Shown here one piece after another: positions 1 to 8,767 of a DNA stretch of 64,000 bases. The translations under genes and the position numbers were made by a program. The stretch comes from an uncultured Bacteroidales bacterium (lineage in GTDB: Bacteria > Bacteroidota > Bacteroidia > Bacteroidales > Paludibacteraceae): positions 366,779-430,778 of the forward strand of contig CALAUA010000014.1 in NCBI GenBank assembly GCA_937891975.1, written 5' to 3'. The notes under the pieces are model-generated. The model was given only the letters and a program-made list of their open reading frames with translations, did no database searches and was not told the DNA's origin. The number at the start of each line of letters is the position of its first letter. Position 1 is the stretch's first letter.

Positions 1-8
1 ACAATAGA

Positions 9-28
9 AATACCCACAAATGGGTATT
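9..28. promoter_or_regulatory. Perfect inverted repeat, possible operator of the metal operon
   Basis: An 8-bp perfect inverted repeat (AATACCCA at 9-16, TGGGTATT at 21-28) with a 4-nt centre overlaps the -33 element (TTG at 27-29) of the promoter in front of the FeoB-like gene. Its position suits a repressor site, possibly metal-responsive. This role is inferred from position only, and the motif could also be a hairpin at the end of an upstream transcript. Confidence 0.4.
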
Positions 29-57
29 GTGCGTGTTGAAAAAATCGAGTAATTTTG
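27..57 (+). promoter_or_regulatory. Bacteroidetes-type promoter of the feoB operon
   Basis: TTG at 27-29 and TAATTTTG at 50-57 are separated by exactly 20 nt, the same geometry as every other promoter seen in this window. The start site would fall at about 61-64, so translation from GTG at 62 would need a nearly leaderless mRNA. Confidence 0.6.
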
Positions 58-61
58 CAGT

Positions 62-1789
62 GTGAATCAGAATGCATCGGAATATATTGAGAACGGCATC
101 CAAATACAGGAAGTAGATGCTCGTGAGTTGGAGGTGCAATTGGTGCGTACCGCAGCACTGATGGACCGCCATCAGCCGTTTGTTGTTCTCTTGACACATT
201 ATCAAGACCTGCTGCAAACCGATCATAGGCTCAACTATCCCCTACTGGGCAAACTTTTTGGTGTCCACATAGGACTCATTGAGGATAAAGCAGCTATCTT
301 AGCCGAGCAAGAGGGTTTCCGTCATGTGCATGTTGCATATGGCAAAGATGTAGAAGAAGCTATTTCACATATCATAGATGTAATCATTACGCTGCCCAAT
401 GTGCGCGAGTTATATTCCAAGCGATATATGGCCATTCGCCTGTTGGAACGTCCTGATGAGATGTTGGCACTGCTACCACATTCCGAAGAATTGATTCGCG
501 TAGCCAACCATGAGCGCGAAGTATTGCAGCAGGAATATGAGATGTCTGCTAAAGAAGTGATAGCACAAGCGCGTCGGGGTTTTGTGCATGGTGCACTTGA
601 AGAAACACTCACCCACGCCAAGAATGATACAGGGCACTCATTGGCAGATAAAATAGATAAGGTGCTGACCAACAGATGGTTGGGATTGCCAGTGCTCATG
701 TTGGTGCTATATGTGGTCTTTGAGTGTACCTTTACTTTGGGTGCTTATCCACAAGAGTGGATAGCCAATGGAGTAGAGGCATTGGCAGAATGGCTACGTG
801 GGTTGATGCCGATGGCGTGGTGGAGTAGCATGCTGATAGATGGAGTGGTAATGGGTATAGGTGCGGTATTGGCATTTTTGCCTAATATCATTATCATGTT
901 TTTCTTCCTTAGTATAATGGAAGACTCGGGTTATATGGCACGTGCTGCATATATGATGGATAAAATGATGCACCGCATTGGTTTGCACGGAAGTTCGTTT
1001 ATCCCGATGCTGATGGGCTTTGGGTGTAATGTACCTGCTATTATGGCTGCTCGTGACATCACTAATAAGAAAGACCGTGCTATCACGATGATGATGGTGC
1101 CTTTTATGAGTTGCTCGGCACGCCTGCCCGTGTATATGCTGTTTGTTGGAGCATTTTTTGCCGAGCAAAAAGCAATTGTGATGCTCTCCCTATACATAAT
1201 AGGTATATTATTGAGTATTGTATTTGCTTGGGGAATGCAACATATGCCTGCATTTCGTCAGCCTAAACATGACTATGTGAGTGAATTGCCACCATATCGT
1301 CGTCCGACCTTACGCAATACGGGATTGCATATCTGGGAGCGTGTAGCAGATTACTTGCAGAAGATTCCTGCTGTGATTATTTGGGCAAGCGTGATTATTT
1401 GGGCACTGACCTATTTCCCTACAGGTAGTATGGAGAATATGGAGGCGAGTTATTTAGCCACTATTGGACATTGGATGGAGCCTGTGATGCGTCCGCTGGG
1501 ATTTGATTGGAAGATGTCGGTCTGCTTGCTCACAGGACTACCAGCCAAGGAGGCGATAGTATCCACGATGGGAATCCTTTATCCTGCGGAATCTGCATTA
1601 TCGGCGTTTACACCTGTTACAGCATATGCGTTTATGGTGTTTGTACTGTTGTATTTTCCTTGCGTGGCTACCATAACTACATTGCGTCGCGAAATTGGGG
1701 CTAAGTGGGCATGGTATAGCGTAGCACAATCGCTGGTATTAGCGTGGCTGCTGAGTTTTATGATATATCAAATAGGAAGTTTGTTTTGA
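62..1789 (+). CDS. feoB: FeoB-like metal permease lacking most of the GTPase domain
   Basis: This is a membrane permease of the ferrous-iron transporter family, 575 aa against the usual 700-840. The permease half is well kept: the helical linker, then the Gate-type motifs GFGCNVP (about residue 324), SCSARLP (about 352) and GLPAKE near the end, with hydrophobic segments throughout. The N-terminus aligns only with the last part of a FeoB G domain (VDARELE resembles VDxxNLE). No P-loop, switch or DxxG motif is present, and the NKxD-like position reads THYQD. An in-frame stop at 50-52 and a promoter just upstream argue that it is expressed in this form; no FeoB-like residues appear in the other upstream frames. 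The GTG at 62 keeps the residual homology; ATG at 161 is the alternative start. It is followed after 2 nt by a TonB-dependent receptor, so substrate delivery across the outer membrane is likely coupled. Fe(II) or another divalent metal is possible. Confidence 0.85.
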   Translation: MNQNASEYIENGIQIQEVDARELEVQLVRTAALMDRHQPFVVLLTHYQDLLQTDHRLNYPLLGKLFGVHIGLIEDKAAILAEQEGFRHVHVAYGKDVEEAISHIIDVIITLPNVRELYSKRYMAIRLLERPDEMLALLPHSEELIRVANHEREVLQQEYEMSAKEVIAQARRGFVHGALEETLTHAKNDTGHSLADKIDKVLTNRWLGLPVLMLVLYVVFECTFTLGAYPQEWIANGVEALAEWLRGLMPMAWWSSMLIDGVVMGIGAVLAFLPNIIIMFFFLSIMEDSGYMARAAYMMDKMMHRIGLHGSSFIPMLMGFGCNVPAIMAARDITNKKDRAITMMMVPFMSCSARLPVYMLFVGAFFAEQKAIVMLSLYIIGILLSIVFAWGMQHMPAFRQPKHDYVSELPPYRRPTLRNTGLHIWERVADYLQKIPAVIIWASVIIWALTYFPTGSMENMEASYLATIGHWMEPVMRPLGFDWKMSVCLLTGLPAKEAIVSTMGILYPAESALSAFTPVTAYAFMVFVLLYFPCVATITTLRREIGAKWAWYSVAQSLVLAWLLSFMIYQIGSLF

Positions 1790-1791
1790 TT

Positions 1792-4098
1792 ATGAAAGTT
1801 ACAAAGATTATATTAGTTGTATTTTTGGCTGTACAGCCTTGGGTATGGGCGAGTGCGCATGCGTGGGGTACGGTGCTAGATGATAAAGGCGAACCATTGG
1901 TAGGTGCTAATGTGTATTGGGCAGGTACCACAGTGGGAGTAGCAACCGATGTAAATGGTCGATTTCAATTAGAGCCCGTAAAGAGCACTAATCTATTGGT
2001 TACCAGTTTTATGGGCTTTCACAATGACACGACCGAAGTTACTTCACATAGCGAACTAACGATTGTGTTGGTTAGCGATTTGTTGCTTGAAGAGGTGGAT
2101 ATTGTAGAACGCAAGATGGCTGTGCTTCGTTCGCGCATATCTCCTCTTACTACAGAAACGCTTACTGGTGAAGCTCTTTGTATGGCAGCTTGCTGCAACC
2201 TGAGTGAGAGTTTCGAAACTAGTGCTTCGGTGGACGTGGCATACTCCGACGCTGCTACAGGGGCAAAGCAAATTCGTTTGCTCGGATTGAGCGGTACGTA
2301 TGTACAAATGCTCACCGAGAACACCCCAAATATTCGTGGATTAGCACAGGCATTTGGTATGGAATATATCCCTGGTCCTTGGATGGAAGCTATACAAGTG
2401 AGCAAAGGTACTTCATCGGTGCTTAATGGCTATGAGGCTATAGCGGGACAAATCAATGTGGAGTACTTGAAGCCGCAGACCCAAGACCCAGTCGCACTCA
2501 ACGCGATGATTAGTACCGAAACACATGCCGAAGTGAATGTCACTGGCGGATGGGATATTAACGATAAAGTATCAACAGGTGTGCTTTTCCACGCACAAAA
2601 TATGTCGCTCGAATTAGACCATAACCACGATGGATTCTTGGATATGCCCAAGAACACCAACGTGAACTTGCTCAATCGATGGTATATCAGAGATGGTGAT
2701 TATACTGGACAAATCCTCGTGCGCGGACTGTATGATCACCGCATAGGTGGACAAACCAAGGAGGCAGTTACTGTTGCGCCTACACCTTATCATATTGACC
2801 TTAATACTTGGCGCGTAGATGGATTTATGAAGAATGGCTATGTATTTGACCAAGAGACAGGTATGTCCATTGGTATTATTGCTTCAGCTTCGTATCATAA
2901 CCAACAAAATTCCTATGGTTCGCGCCAATGGAATGCGGCGCAAACCAATGCCTACCTGAATGCCATTTTCCAAACCTCGTTTGATGATTCAGCAACTGAC
3001 CTATGGGATGATCACTCTCACAATCTCTCTGCAGGTCTAAGTGTAAACTACGATGGCTATCAGGAGGAGTTATCTTTGGTTTCTCCAATCGATAATCTCA
3101 ACCGTTGGGAGATGACACCTGGTGTATTTGCAGAATATACCTATACTTATAAGGATAAGATAACCTTACTTGTGGGTATACGCGAGGATTATTCTACGCG
3201 CTATGGTTTCTTTACAACGCCTCGTATGAACTTGCGTTATGCACCATTTGAGTGGTGGACATTACGTGGTTCGGTGGGTTTAGGATATCGTTCACCTAAT
3301 GCTATTGCCGATAATGCAGCCTATTTGTCAAGCAATCGAATATATCATTTTGATGCGGTGAATTTAGCTCAAGAACGCTCGATGAATACAGGACTTTCTA
3401 CTGTCTTCTATATCCCTATGGGCAACAAAGAATTGCAATTGTCGGGTGAATACTACTATACGAAATTCTTAGACGGTGTAATAGCCGATATGGATCGCGA
3501 TTTACATGGTGTAACTTTGTATAATATGCACGATGTGGCAGATGCGCAATACTTCTCCCACAATTGGCAGGTGGAAGCCAACATGGAGATTCTCCGAGGC
3601 TGGACTATGACGGCAGCGTTCCGCTATACAGATGTGAAACAAACCTCCTTCAATACTGCAACCAACGAATATCAACTTCGCGACAAACCATTGCAAAATA
3701 AATTCAAAGGTATCATCTCTACCAGCTATCAAACACCGCTCAAGACATGGCAGTTTGACTTGACCGCACAATTCAACGGCGAAGGTCGTATGCCAGATGG
3801 TTTCGTAATACCAGAGGGTAGTAAGCAGTATAGGATGCATAATGGATATATATACCATAAGTGGTACCCACAACTATTGGGACAAGTGACTAAGTTTTTC
3901 CGTACTTGGTCCATCTACCTCGGTGCAGAGAACATGACTAACTTCACGCAGGATAATCCGATAGTGGGAAGTAAGATTGGTGACACTCAATTTGTGAATA
4001 CTCAATCAGCAAACTACGATGCTTCCATGATTTGGGCTCCTATCCACGGATGGAAACTTTATCTGGGATTCCGTTGGGCGCTAGAACGTGCAGAATAG
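1792..4098 (+). CDS. TonB-dependent outer membrane receptor, probably metal-related
   Basis: The protein has 768 aa. I chose ATG 1792, two bases after the feoB stop, because it gives a normal signal peptide (MKVTKIILVVFLAVQPWVWA); longer in-frame starts would lie inside feoB. A carboxypeptidase-regulatory-like domain covers about residues 27-105 (GTVLDDKGEPLVGANVY). A plug domain follows (TGAKQIRLLGLSGTYVQML), then a long beta-barrel rich in aromatic residues. The double cysteine at the start of the plug (MAACCNLSE) is a feature I associate with receptors encoded beside heavy-metal-associated domain proteins, as here. Location between a FeoB-like permease and an HMA protein suggests uptake of a metal or metal chelate. 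The substrate is not determined by the sequence. Confidence 0.85.
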   Translation: MKVTKIILVVFLAVQPWVWASAHAWGTVLDDKGEPLVGANVYWAGTTVGVATDVNGRFQLEPVKSTNLLVTSFMGFHNDTTEVTSHSELTIVLVSDLLLEEVDIVERKMAVLRSRISPLTTETLTGEALCMAACCNLSESFETSASVDVAYSDAATGAKQIRLLGLSGTYVQMLTENTPNIRGLAQAFGMEYIPGPWMEAIQVSKGTSSVLNGYEAIAGQINVEYLKPQTQDPVALNAMISTETHAEVNVTGGWDINDKVSTGVLFHAQNMSLELDHNHDGFLDMPKNTNVNLLNRWYIRDGDYTGQILVRGLYDHRIGGQTKEAVTVAPTPYHIDLNTWRVDGFMKNGYVFDQETGMSIGIIASASYHNQQNSYGSRQWNAAQTNAYLNAIFQTSFDDSATDLWDDHSHNLSAGLSVNYDGYQEELSLVSPIDNLNRWEMTPGVFAEYTYTYKDKITLLVGIREDYSTRYGFFTTPRMNLRYAPFEWWTLRGSVGLGYRSPNAIADNAAYLSSNRIYHFDAVNLAQERSMNTGLSTVFYIPMGNKELQLSGEYYYTKFLDGVIADMDRDLHGVTLYNMHDVADAQYFSHNWQVEANMEILRGWTMTAAFRYTDVKQTSFNTATNEYQLRDKPLQNKFKGIISTSYQTPLKTWQFDLTAQFNGEGRMPDGFVIPEGSKQYRMHNGYIYHKWYPQLLGQVTKFFRTWSIYLGAENMTNFTQDNPIVGSKIGDTQFVNTQSANYDASMIWAPIHGWKLYLGFRWALERAE

Positions 4099-4104
4099 GA
4101 CCTC

Positions 4105-4152
4105 GGACGCCGCAAGCGGCTATAGGACGCCCTGCGGGCTATAGGATATAGG
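4105..4152. repeat. Dispersed hairpin repeat, two units
   Basis: Read on the minus strand, two hairpins lie in series: GCCC/GGGC with loop GCA, and GCCGC/GCGGC with loop TT. Each is followed by GTCC, and TCCTATAG joins them. It lies between the receptor stop and the HMA gene. The different stems in a constant frame are typical of the family described in the findings. Confidence 0.7.
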
Positions 4153-4180
4153 TTAAATAGCAAAGATTAAAGACAAGAAT

Positions 4181-4513
4181 ATGAAACGAGTAATTATTTT
4201 TTTGATGGCAATATTGCCAATGGCCTTTGTACTGAGTACAGCAGAAGCAAAGCCTAATAAACAGAAGGTAGTGTTGTATGTACATCTGCACTGTCAGGAC
4301 TGTTGTGATAAAATCATGAAAAACATTGCTTTCGAGAAAGGTGTAAAAGACATTGTTTTTGACATGGAGGAGCAAACGGTAACCGTAACTTATGACGCAA
4401 ATAAAACGGATGTGCCTACTTTGCAAAAAGCATTTGCCAAGATTGGTAAACCTGCTACAACTCACAAACCAGAGCATAACCAACACGAAGAGCATCACCA
4501 TCATCATCATTAA
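4181..4513 (+). CDS. Secreted heavy-metal-associated (HMA) domain protein with natural His tail
   Basis: This is a small exported metal-binding protein of 110 aa. An N-terminal signal peptide ends near AEA (residue 23). One HMA ferredoxin-like fold follows, with the metal motif HCQDCC (CxxC) near residues 38-43 and the usual end GVKDIVFDMEEQTVTVTYD. The C-terminus is EEHHHHHH, preceded by more His and Glu, so a second metal site is likely. It sits between the TonB receptor and a MATE exporter, which suggests periplasmic metal capture or hand-over. The family binds Cu(I), Zn or related soft metals; which one applies here is unknown. Confidence 0.85.
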   Translation: MKRVIIFLMAILPMAFVLSTAEAKPNKQKVVLYVHLHCQDCCDKIMKNIAFEKGVKDIVFDMEEQTVTVTYDANKTDVPTLQKAFAKIGKPATTHKPEHNQHEEHHHHHH

Positions 4514-4531
4514 AAATAGAGCGATTAAGAT

Positions 4532-5893
4532 TTGAGTTTCAAGGAGTATCTACCATATTACAAACGCAATCTTCGCGTGGCATTACCAGTGATGTTGACC
4601 CAATTGGGTGCATCGCTGGTAGGTTTTTTCGATTCTATTATGGTTGGACATTATGCCACAGTTGATTTAGCTGCGGTCAGTTTTGCCAATGCAATCTTCT
4701 TCACGGTCATGGTCTTTGCTATGGGGGCACTAATGGGTCTCACTCCGCTCGTGGGTATTCAAGTGGGTGAAATGGCACAAACTACTGAAAATAAAAGCAT
4801 TATTCAGCGTCGCATAGCATCGTTGTTTCAAAATGGAATGTTATTCACGATATTGCTGAGTGTATTGATGCTCATCCTATTGTCAGCGTGTATTCCTTTT
4901 TTAGATCGCTTTGGTCAAGATCCTGAGGTGATTGAGGTGGCAAGACCTTACTATATCCTCATTGTCATATCGTTGGTACCATTTTTATTTTTCTCTTTCT
5001 TCAAGCAGTTTCTTGAGGGGTTGGGTAATACCATGGTGGCTATGGTCATCACTCTGCTGATGAATGGACTCAATATCTTGCTCAATTGGGTATTTATCTA
5101 TGGTAATTGGGGCTTTGAGCCAATGGGGGCTACGGGAGCAGGTATAGGTTCGCTCATTTCTCGTATAGGTATGCCACTTTGTTTCTGGGCGGTTATGGCT
5201 TTTCACAAAGAGTGGAAACAGTATCTCTGTATGGCATGGAAGCGTTTCTCATGGCAGCATATTCGTGAACTAGCTAAGATTGGCTTTCCTATAGGGGGGC
5301 AGACTTTGTTAGAAACCTTCCTCTTTACCGCATCTTTTGTTATCATTGGTTGGATTAGCAAGGAAGCGCTAGCGGCACATCAGGTGGCCAATCAAGTTGC
5401 AGATATGACGTTTATGTTGGCGCTTGGTATCGGCTCTGCCACTACTATCCGAGTTTCGCATCAATTAGGTGAAGGCAACCTTCATGGAGTACGTATGGCT
5501 AGCAATGCCAGTATTCACCTTGTACTATTGATGAATACGATTGGTGCTGCACTGATGATAGGATTACGTAATTATATACCTATTTTATTTACTGAAGATC
5601 AAGAAGTTATTGCAATTGCTTCTCAACTCATTGTGGTTGCAGGACTCTTTCAATATGCTGACGGACTGCAAGCTGTTGGTGCTGCTATGTTGCGTGGTAT
5701 AACGGATGTCAAAGTACCAATGATAATAGCGTTTGTAGCTTATATAGTTGTAGGATTATCGGTCGGATTATTATGTGCTTTCCCATTACAAATGGGAGCT
5801 GTGGGAATTTGGATAGGTTTCATTTGTGGGCTGGCACTAGCTGCTACTTGTTTTCATATCCGTTTCCGTAGAAAATATAAAACATTAAAATAA
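4532..5893 (+). CDS. MATE family multidrug/cation efflux transporter
   Basis: This 453-aa inner membrane protein has twelve predicted hydrophobic segments and the two-fold MATE architecture. The N-terminus (ALPVMLTQLGASLVGFFDSI) is typical of the family, which exports cationic compounds in exchange for Na+ or H+. The start is TTG at 4532: an in-frame stop lies at 4526-4528 and the next ATG would remove the first helix. It is the last gene of the metal operon and ends 15 nt before a strong terminator. Whether it handles metals or only shares the transcript is unknown. Confidence 0.9.
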   Translation: MSFKEYLPYYKRNLRVALPVMLTQLGASLVGFFDSIMVGHYATVDLAAVSFANAIFFTVMVFAMGALMGLTPLVGIQVGEMAQTTENKSIIQRRIASLFQNGMLFTILLSVLMLILLSACIPFLDRFGQDPEVIEVARPYYILIVISLVPFLFFSFFKQFLEGLGNTMVAMVITLLMNGLNILLNWVFIYGNWGFEPMGATGAGIGSLISRIGMPLCFWAVMAFHKEWKQYLCMAWKRFSWQHIRELAKIGFPIGGQTLLETFLFTASFVIIGWISKEALAAHQVANQVADMTFMLALGIGSATTIRVSHQLGEGNLHGVRMASNASIHLVLLMNTIGAALMIGLRNYIPILFTEDQEVIAIASQLIVVAGLFQYADGLQAVGAAMLRGITDVKVPMIIAFVAYIVVGLSVGLLCAFPLQMGAVGIWIGFICGLALAATCFHIRFRRKYKTLK

Positions 5894-5902
5894 TCTTCCA
5901 AT

Positions 5903-5934
5903 AAAAAAGGCTGCGTTTAAGCAGCCTTTTTTTT
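5903..5934. terminator. Bidirectional intrinsic terminator
   Basis: The stem GGCTGC/GCAGCC is flanked by six A on the left and eight T on the right, so it serves both strands. It separates the convergent MATE gene (+) and M16 peptidase gene (-). Confidence 0.92.
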
Positions 5935-5953
5935 GTCACTCAATCGTGTTGCT

Positions 5954-8752
5954 TTAAGGTAACATAACTACTTCGAATACGTTGCCTGCATCAACCAGTT
6001 TCTTTAAGGTTGCTTGTACGGTTTCAGCAGTAATAGCCTCTACAGCATCCTTATAATCAGCAATATAGTTGATACCGTTTACATAGTAACGATCCAAGGC
6101 GTTCAACCAATAACCATTCTTCTCGAGGTTTTCCTCAAAGTCTTTGAGCATGGCCTCTTTTTCTTTGTTGAGGTCTTTTGCCAAAGGACCATTCTCGACA
6201 ATAGTCATCACTTCCTCGTGAATAATACTCATGAGTTTAGTCTGCTTCTCTGGGTCGGTATCAAACTGCATAATCAGTACTGCACTTGGCACAGGGCGGA
6301 TATTCATCCATCCTGCGCAACCTACGCCATACGAACCACCCTCACGCTCGCGGATAGACTCCAAATAGCGAGTAGAAAGGATACGACCAATCATCTCCAT
6401 ATTCAAGTCGTTAGCCAAGGTATATGGCATATTGTATGAAGTGTATTGAATACGGTTGCTTGCAGTCTTAGTTTCCATCTTTTGGGTGAAATAATTTTGT
6501 TGTTTACCCAGAGGAACACGCACTTGATGATCTACTACTTTCTCTTTTTTCTTATTGGCTTTGAGCCCACCCAACCATTGGCACACTTGCGCTTTGAAAG
6601 TAGAGTCTTCTGGGTTTACATTGCCCACAAAGAAGAACGTGAAGTCAGCAGGATTAGCAAAACGTGCTTTATACACCTCCAACGCCTTATCCAATGACAC
6701 TTTTTCAAGAAGTTCCTTAGTGAAAATAACGGTACGTTCAGAATTGTTGCTTGTCATCATTTGGATAGAATCGTTGAACGCTACTTTAGGATTCTTATCG
6801 CGGTTAGCCAATTGCGATTCCAAGATACTCATCAATGTTTGATAAGACTCCTCATCACGACGTGGAGCAGTGAAGTACAGGTAGTTGAGTTGGAGCAATG
6901 TTTCCAAATCTTTTACGGTTGAAGAACCCGATAGGCTTTCTGAATTACCACCAATGCTTGGCGAGAGTGATACACGTTTGCCTGTCAGTGCTTTTTGCAA
7001 GTCGGTAACGTTCATATCCGCCAAACCTGCCAATTCCACGACATCTGTTGCCAATAGTGCAGAAGGCAAATCTTCGGTCTTAACTTGTGAGTGGCCACCC
7101 AAAGAAGTGGCATAGAATAGAATCTCATCTTGCTTGAACTCGGTAGGTTTAACAATGACACGCACCCCGTTGGAGAGTGTCCACTCGGTAGTACCTAGAA
7201 TCTCGTTGTATGCTGTCTTGCGGATTTTGCCTGCTTTAGGTGCATTCTCCACCAATGTGGTGCGAATCTCTTCTTCTACAGGTGCTTCGATTTCCTCATT
7301 CTTCACCGCAGCTAACATCTCAACTGCCTCTGCCTCGGTAGGAAGAACGACATTCTCATCTTCTGGTGCTTGGAAAGAGATAATCAAGTTGTGGTCAGTA
7401 ACCAATTGCTGTGCAATCTGGTTGAGCATATCCACATTGATTGCAGGCAGGATTTGTTGAATCATCTCATATTCCCACTTGATGCCAGGAATAGGTGAGC
7501 CGTCCAAGTAGTGGCGGATATACTCTTGTGCGTGCGAAATATTACGAACGGTGTTGCGCTCGTTGTAGGATTTCTCATAAGCTGCCAAGGTCTCTTTCTT
7601 TACGCGGTCTAACTCTGCGTATGTAAAGCCATAACGACGCATCTTCTCCAATTGGGTGAGAAGGTCCTTGTATGCTGCTACCTCTTGACCTTGCTTAGCC
7701 AAGTAAATAGCAATAAACGCATCTTTCTCCTTTACCAACTCGCCATAATATGACCCTGCACCAACGAACGTCGCCTCTGGTTTCATTGCTAACTCAGAAA
7801 GACGATTGTTGAACATATCGCAAACAAGCTCAATAGCAATAGTTTGCAGGTAATCTACATTGGTTCCGCGCAATTGCTTTGGCAACTGCTCTTTCTTGAA
7901 CTCCAACTCAATGCGTGTGTATTGTGCCTCTTTATCACGCACGATAGCCACGATAGGTTGCTCATTGTCGTTTACTGAGTACAATGGACGCTCGCCACGG
8001 TTAGCGCGTGCAGGTACATCAGCCCAAAGGGCTTTGATCTTTTGTTCTACTTGATCGACATCAATATCACCCACTACGATAATTGCTTGGTTGTCTGGAC
8101 CATACCATTTCTTATAATAGTCGCGAAGCGCATCGTAAGCGAAGTTGTTGATTACAGCCGTATCACCAATCACATCGCGTTTTGCGTATTGGCTGCCTGG
8201 ATACTTCAGTGGGTTGATAGCTTTCCACATACGGCGGTCGGCTTGTGCACCAGTACGCCACTCCTCGCGGATAACGCCACGCTCTGCATCAATCTCTTCT
8301 GGCAGTAGCAACAAACCGCATGCCCAGTCGTGCATCACAAGCAAGGCAGAGTCGATGATGCCTTCGCGGGTAGTTGGTACTTCGGAAAGGCGATATACCG
8401 TTTCATCCAATGAGGTGTAAGCGTTAATGTTTCCACCGAAGTTCACACCTATAGACTCAAAGTACTCAATGATACCTTTGCCAGCGAAGTGCTCGGTGCC
8501 GTTGAATGCCATGTGCTCGAGGAAGTGCGCCAAACCGTTTTGGTGGTCTTCTTCGAGGATAGCACCTACCGCCTGTGCGATATGGAACTCGGCACGTTGC
8601 TTAGGATATTCATTGTGACGGATGTAATAAGTCAGACCATTCTCCAACTTGCCCACGCGCACTGCAGAATCAATAGGCAGTGGTTGTGGTTGTTGCGCTG
8701 CCATCGTGAGCGACAACGCCAGCACGAGAGTGCTTAAGATAAATCTTTTCAT
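5954..8752 (-). CDS. Periplasmic M16 (insulinase-like) zinc metallopeptidase
   Basis: The 932-aa protein has a signal peptide (cleavage near MAAQ, residues 17-20), so it is probably periplasmic. The inverted zinc motif HFLEH is at residues 76-80, and the downstream glutamate ligand is E157 in ERGVIREEW. The length matches a fused two-half M16 enzyme; the second half (from about 510) is the inactive M16_C-type half and has no HxxEH. It is the last gene of the rsfS-ftsH operon, 15 nt after ftsH. The family degrades peptides in a closed chamber. The physiological substrate is unknown. Confidence 0.9.
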   Translation of the reverse strand: MKRFILSTLVLALSLTMAAQQPQPLPIDSAVRVGKLENGLTYYIRHNEYPKQRAEFHIAQAVGAILEEDHQNGLAHFLEHMAFNGTEHFAGKGIIEYFESIGVNFGGNINAYTSLDETVYRLSEVPTTREGIIDSALLVMHDWACGLLLLPEEIDAERGVIREEWRTGAQADRRMWKAINPLKYPGSQYAKRDVIGDTAVINNFAYDALRDYYKKWYGPDNQAIIVVGDIDVDQVEQKIKALWADVPARANRGERPLYSVNDNEQPIVAIVRDKEAQYTRIELEFKKEQLPKQLRGTNVDYLQTIAIELVCDMFNNRLSELAMKPEATFVGAGSYYGELVKEKDAFIAIYLAKQGQEVAAYKDLLTQLEKMRRYGFTYAELDRVKKETLAAYEKSYNERNTVRNISHAQEYIRHYLDGSPIPGIKWEYEMIQQILPAINVDMLNQIAQQLVTDHNLIISFQAPEDENVVLPTEAEAVEMLAAVKNEEIEAPVEEEIRTTLVENAPKAGKIRKTAYNEILGTTEWTLSNGVRVIVKPTEFKQDEILFYATSLGGHSQVKTEDLPSALLATDVVELAGLADMNVTDLQKALTGKRVSLSPSIGGNSESLSGSSTVKDLETLLQLNYLYFTAPRRDEESYQTLMSILESQLANRDKNPKVAFNDSIQMMTSNNSERTVIFTKELLEKVSLDKALEVYKARFANPADFTFFFVGNVNPEDSTFKAQVCQWLGGLKANKKKEKVVDHQVRVPLGKQQNYFTQKMETKTASNRIQYTSYNMPYTLANDLNMEMIGRILSTRYLESIREREGGSYGVGCAGWMNIRPVPSAVLIMQFDTDPEKQTKLMSIIHEEVMTIVENGPLAKDLNKEKEAMLKDFEENLEKNGYWLNALDRYYVNGINYIADYKDAVEAITAETVQATLKKLVDAGNVFEVVMLP

Positions 8753-8767
8753 AACCTTAAATATATT

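Noticed and set aside
1..61. Frameshift explanation for the missing FeoB G domain
   Set aside because: Both other frames of the first 61 bases were read; neither shows FeoB-like residues, and a promoter sits there.
4490..4513. Hexahistidine tail as a cloning artefact
   Set aside because: It follows naturally from a His/Glu-rich metal-binding end, uses mixed codon context, and is embedded in a normal operon.
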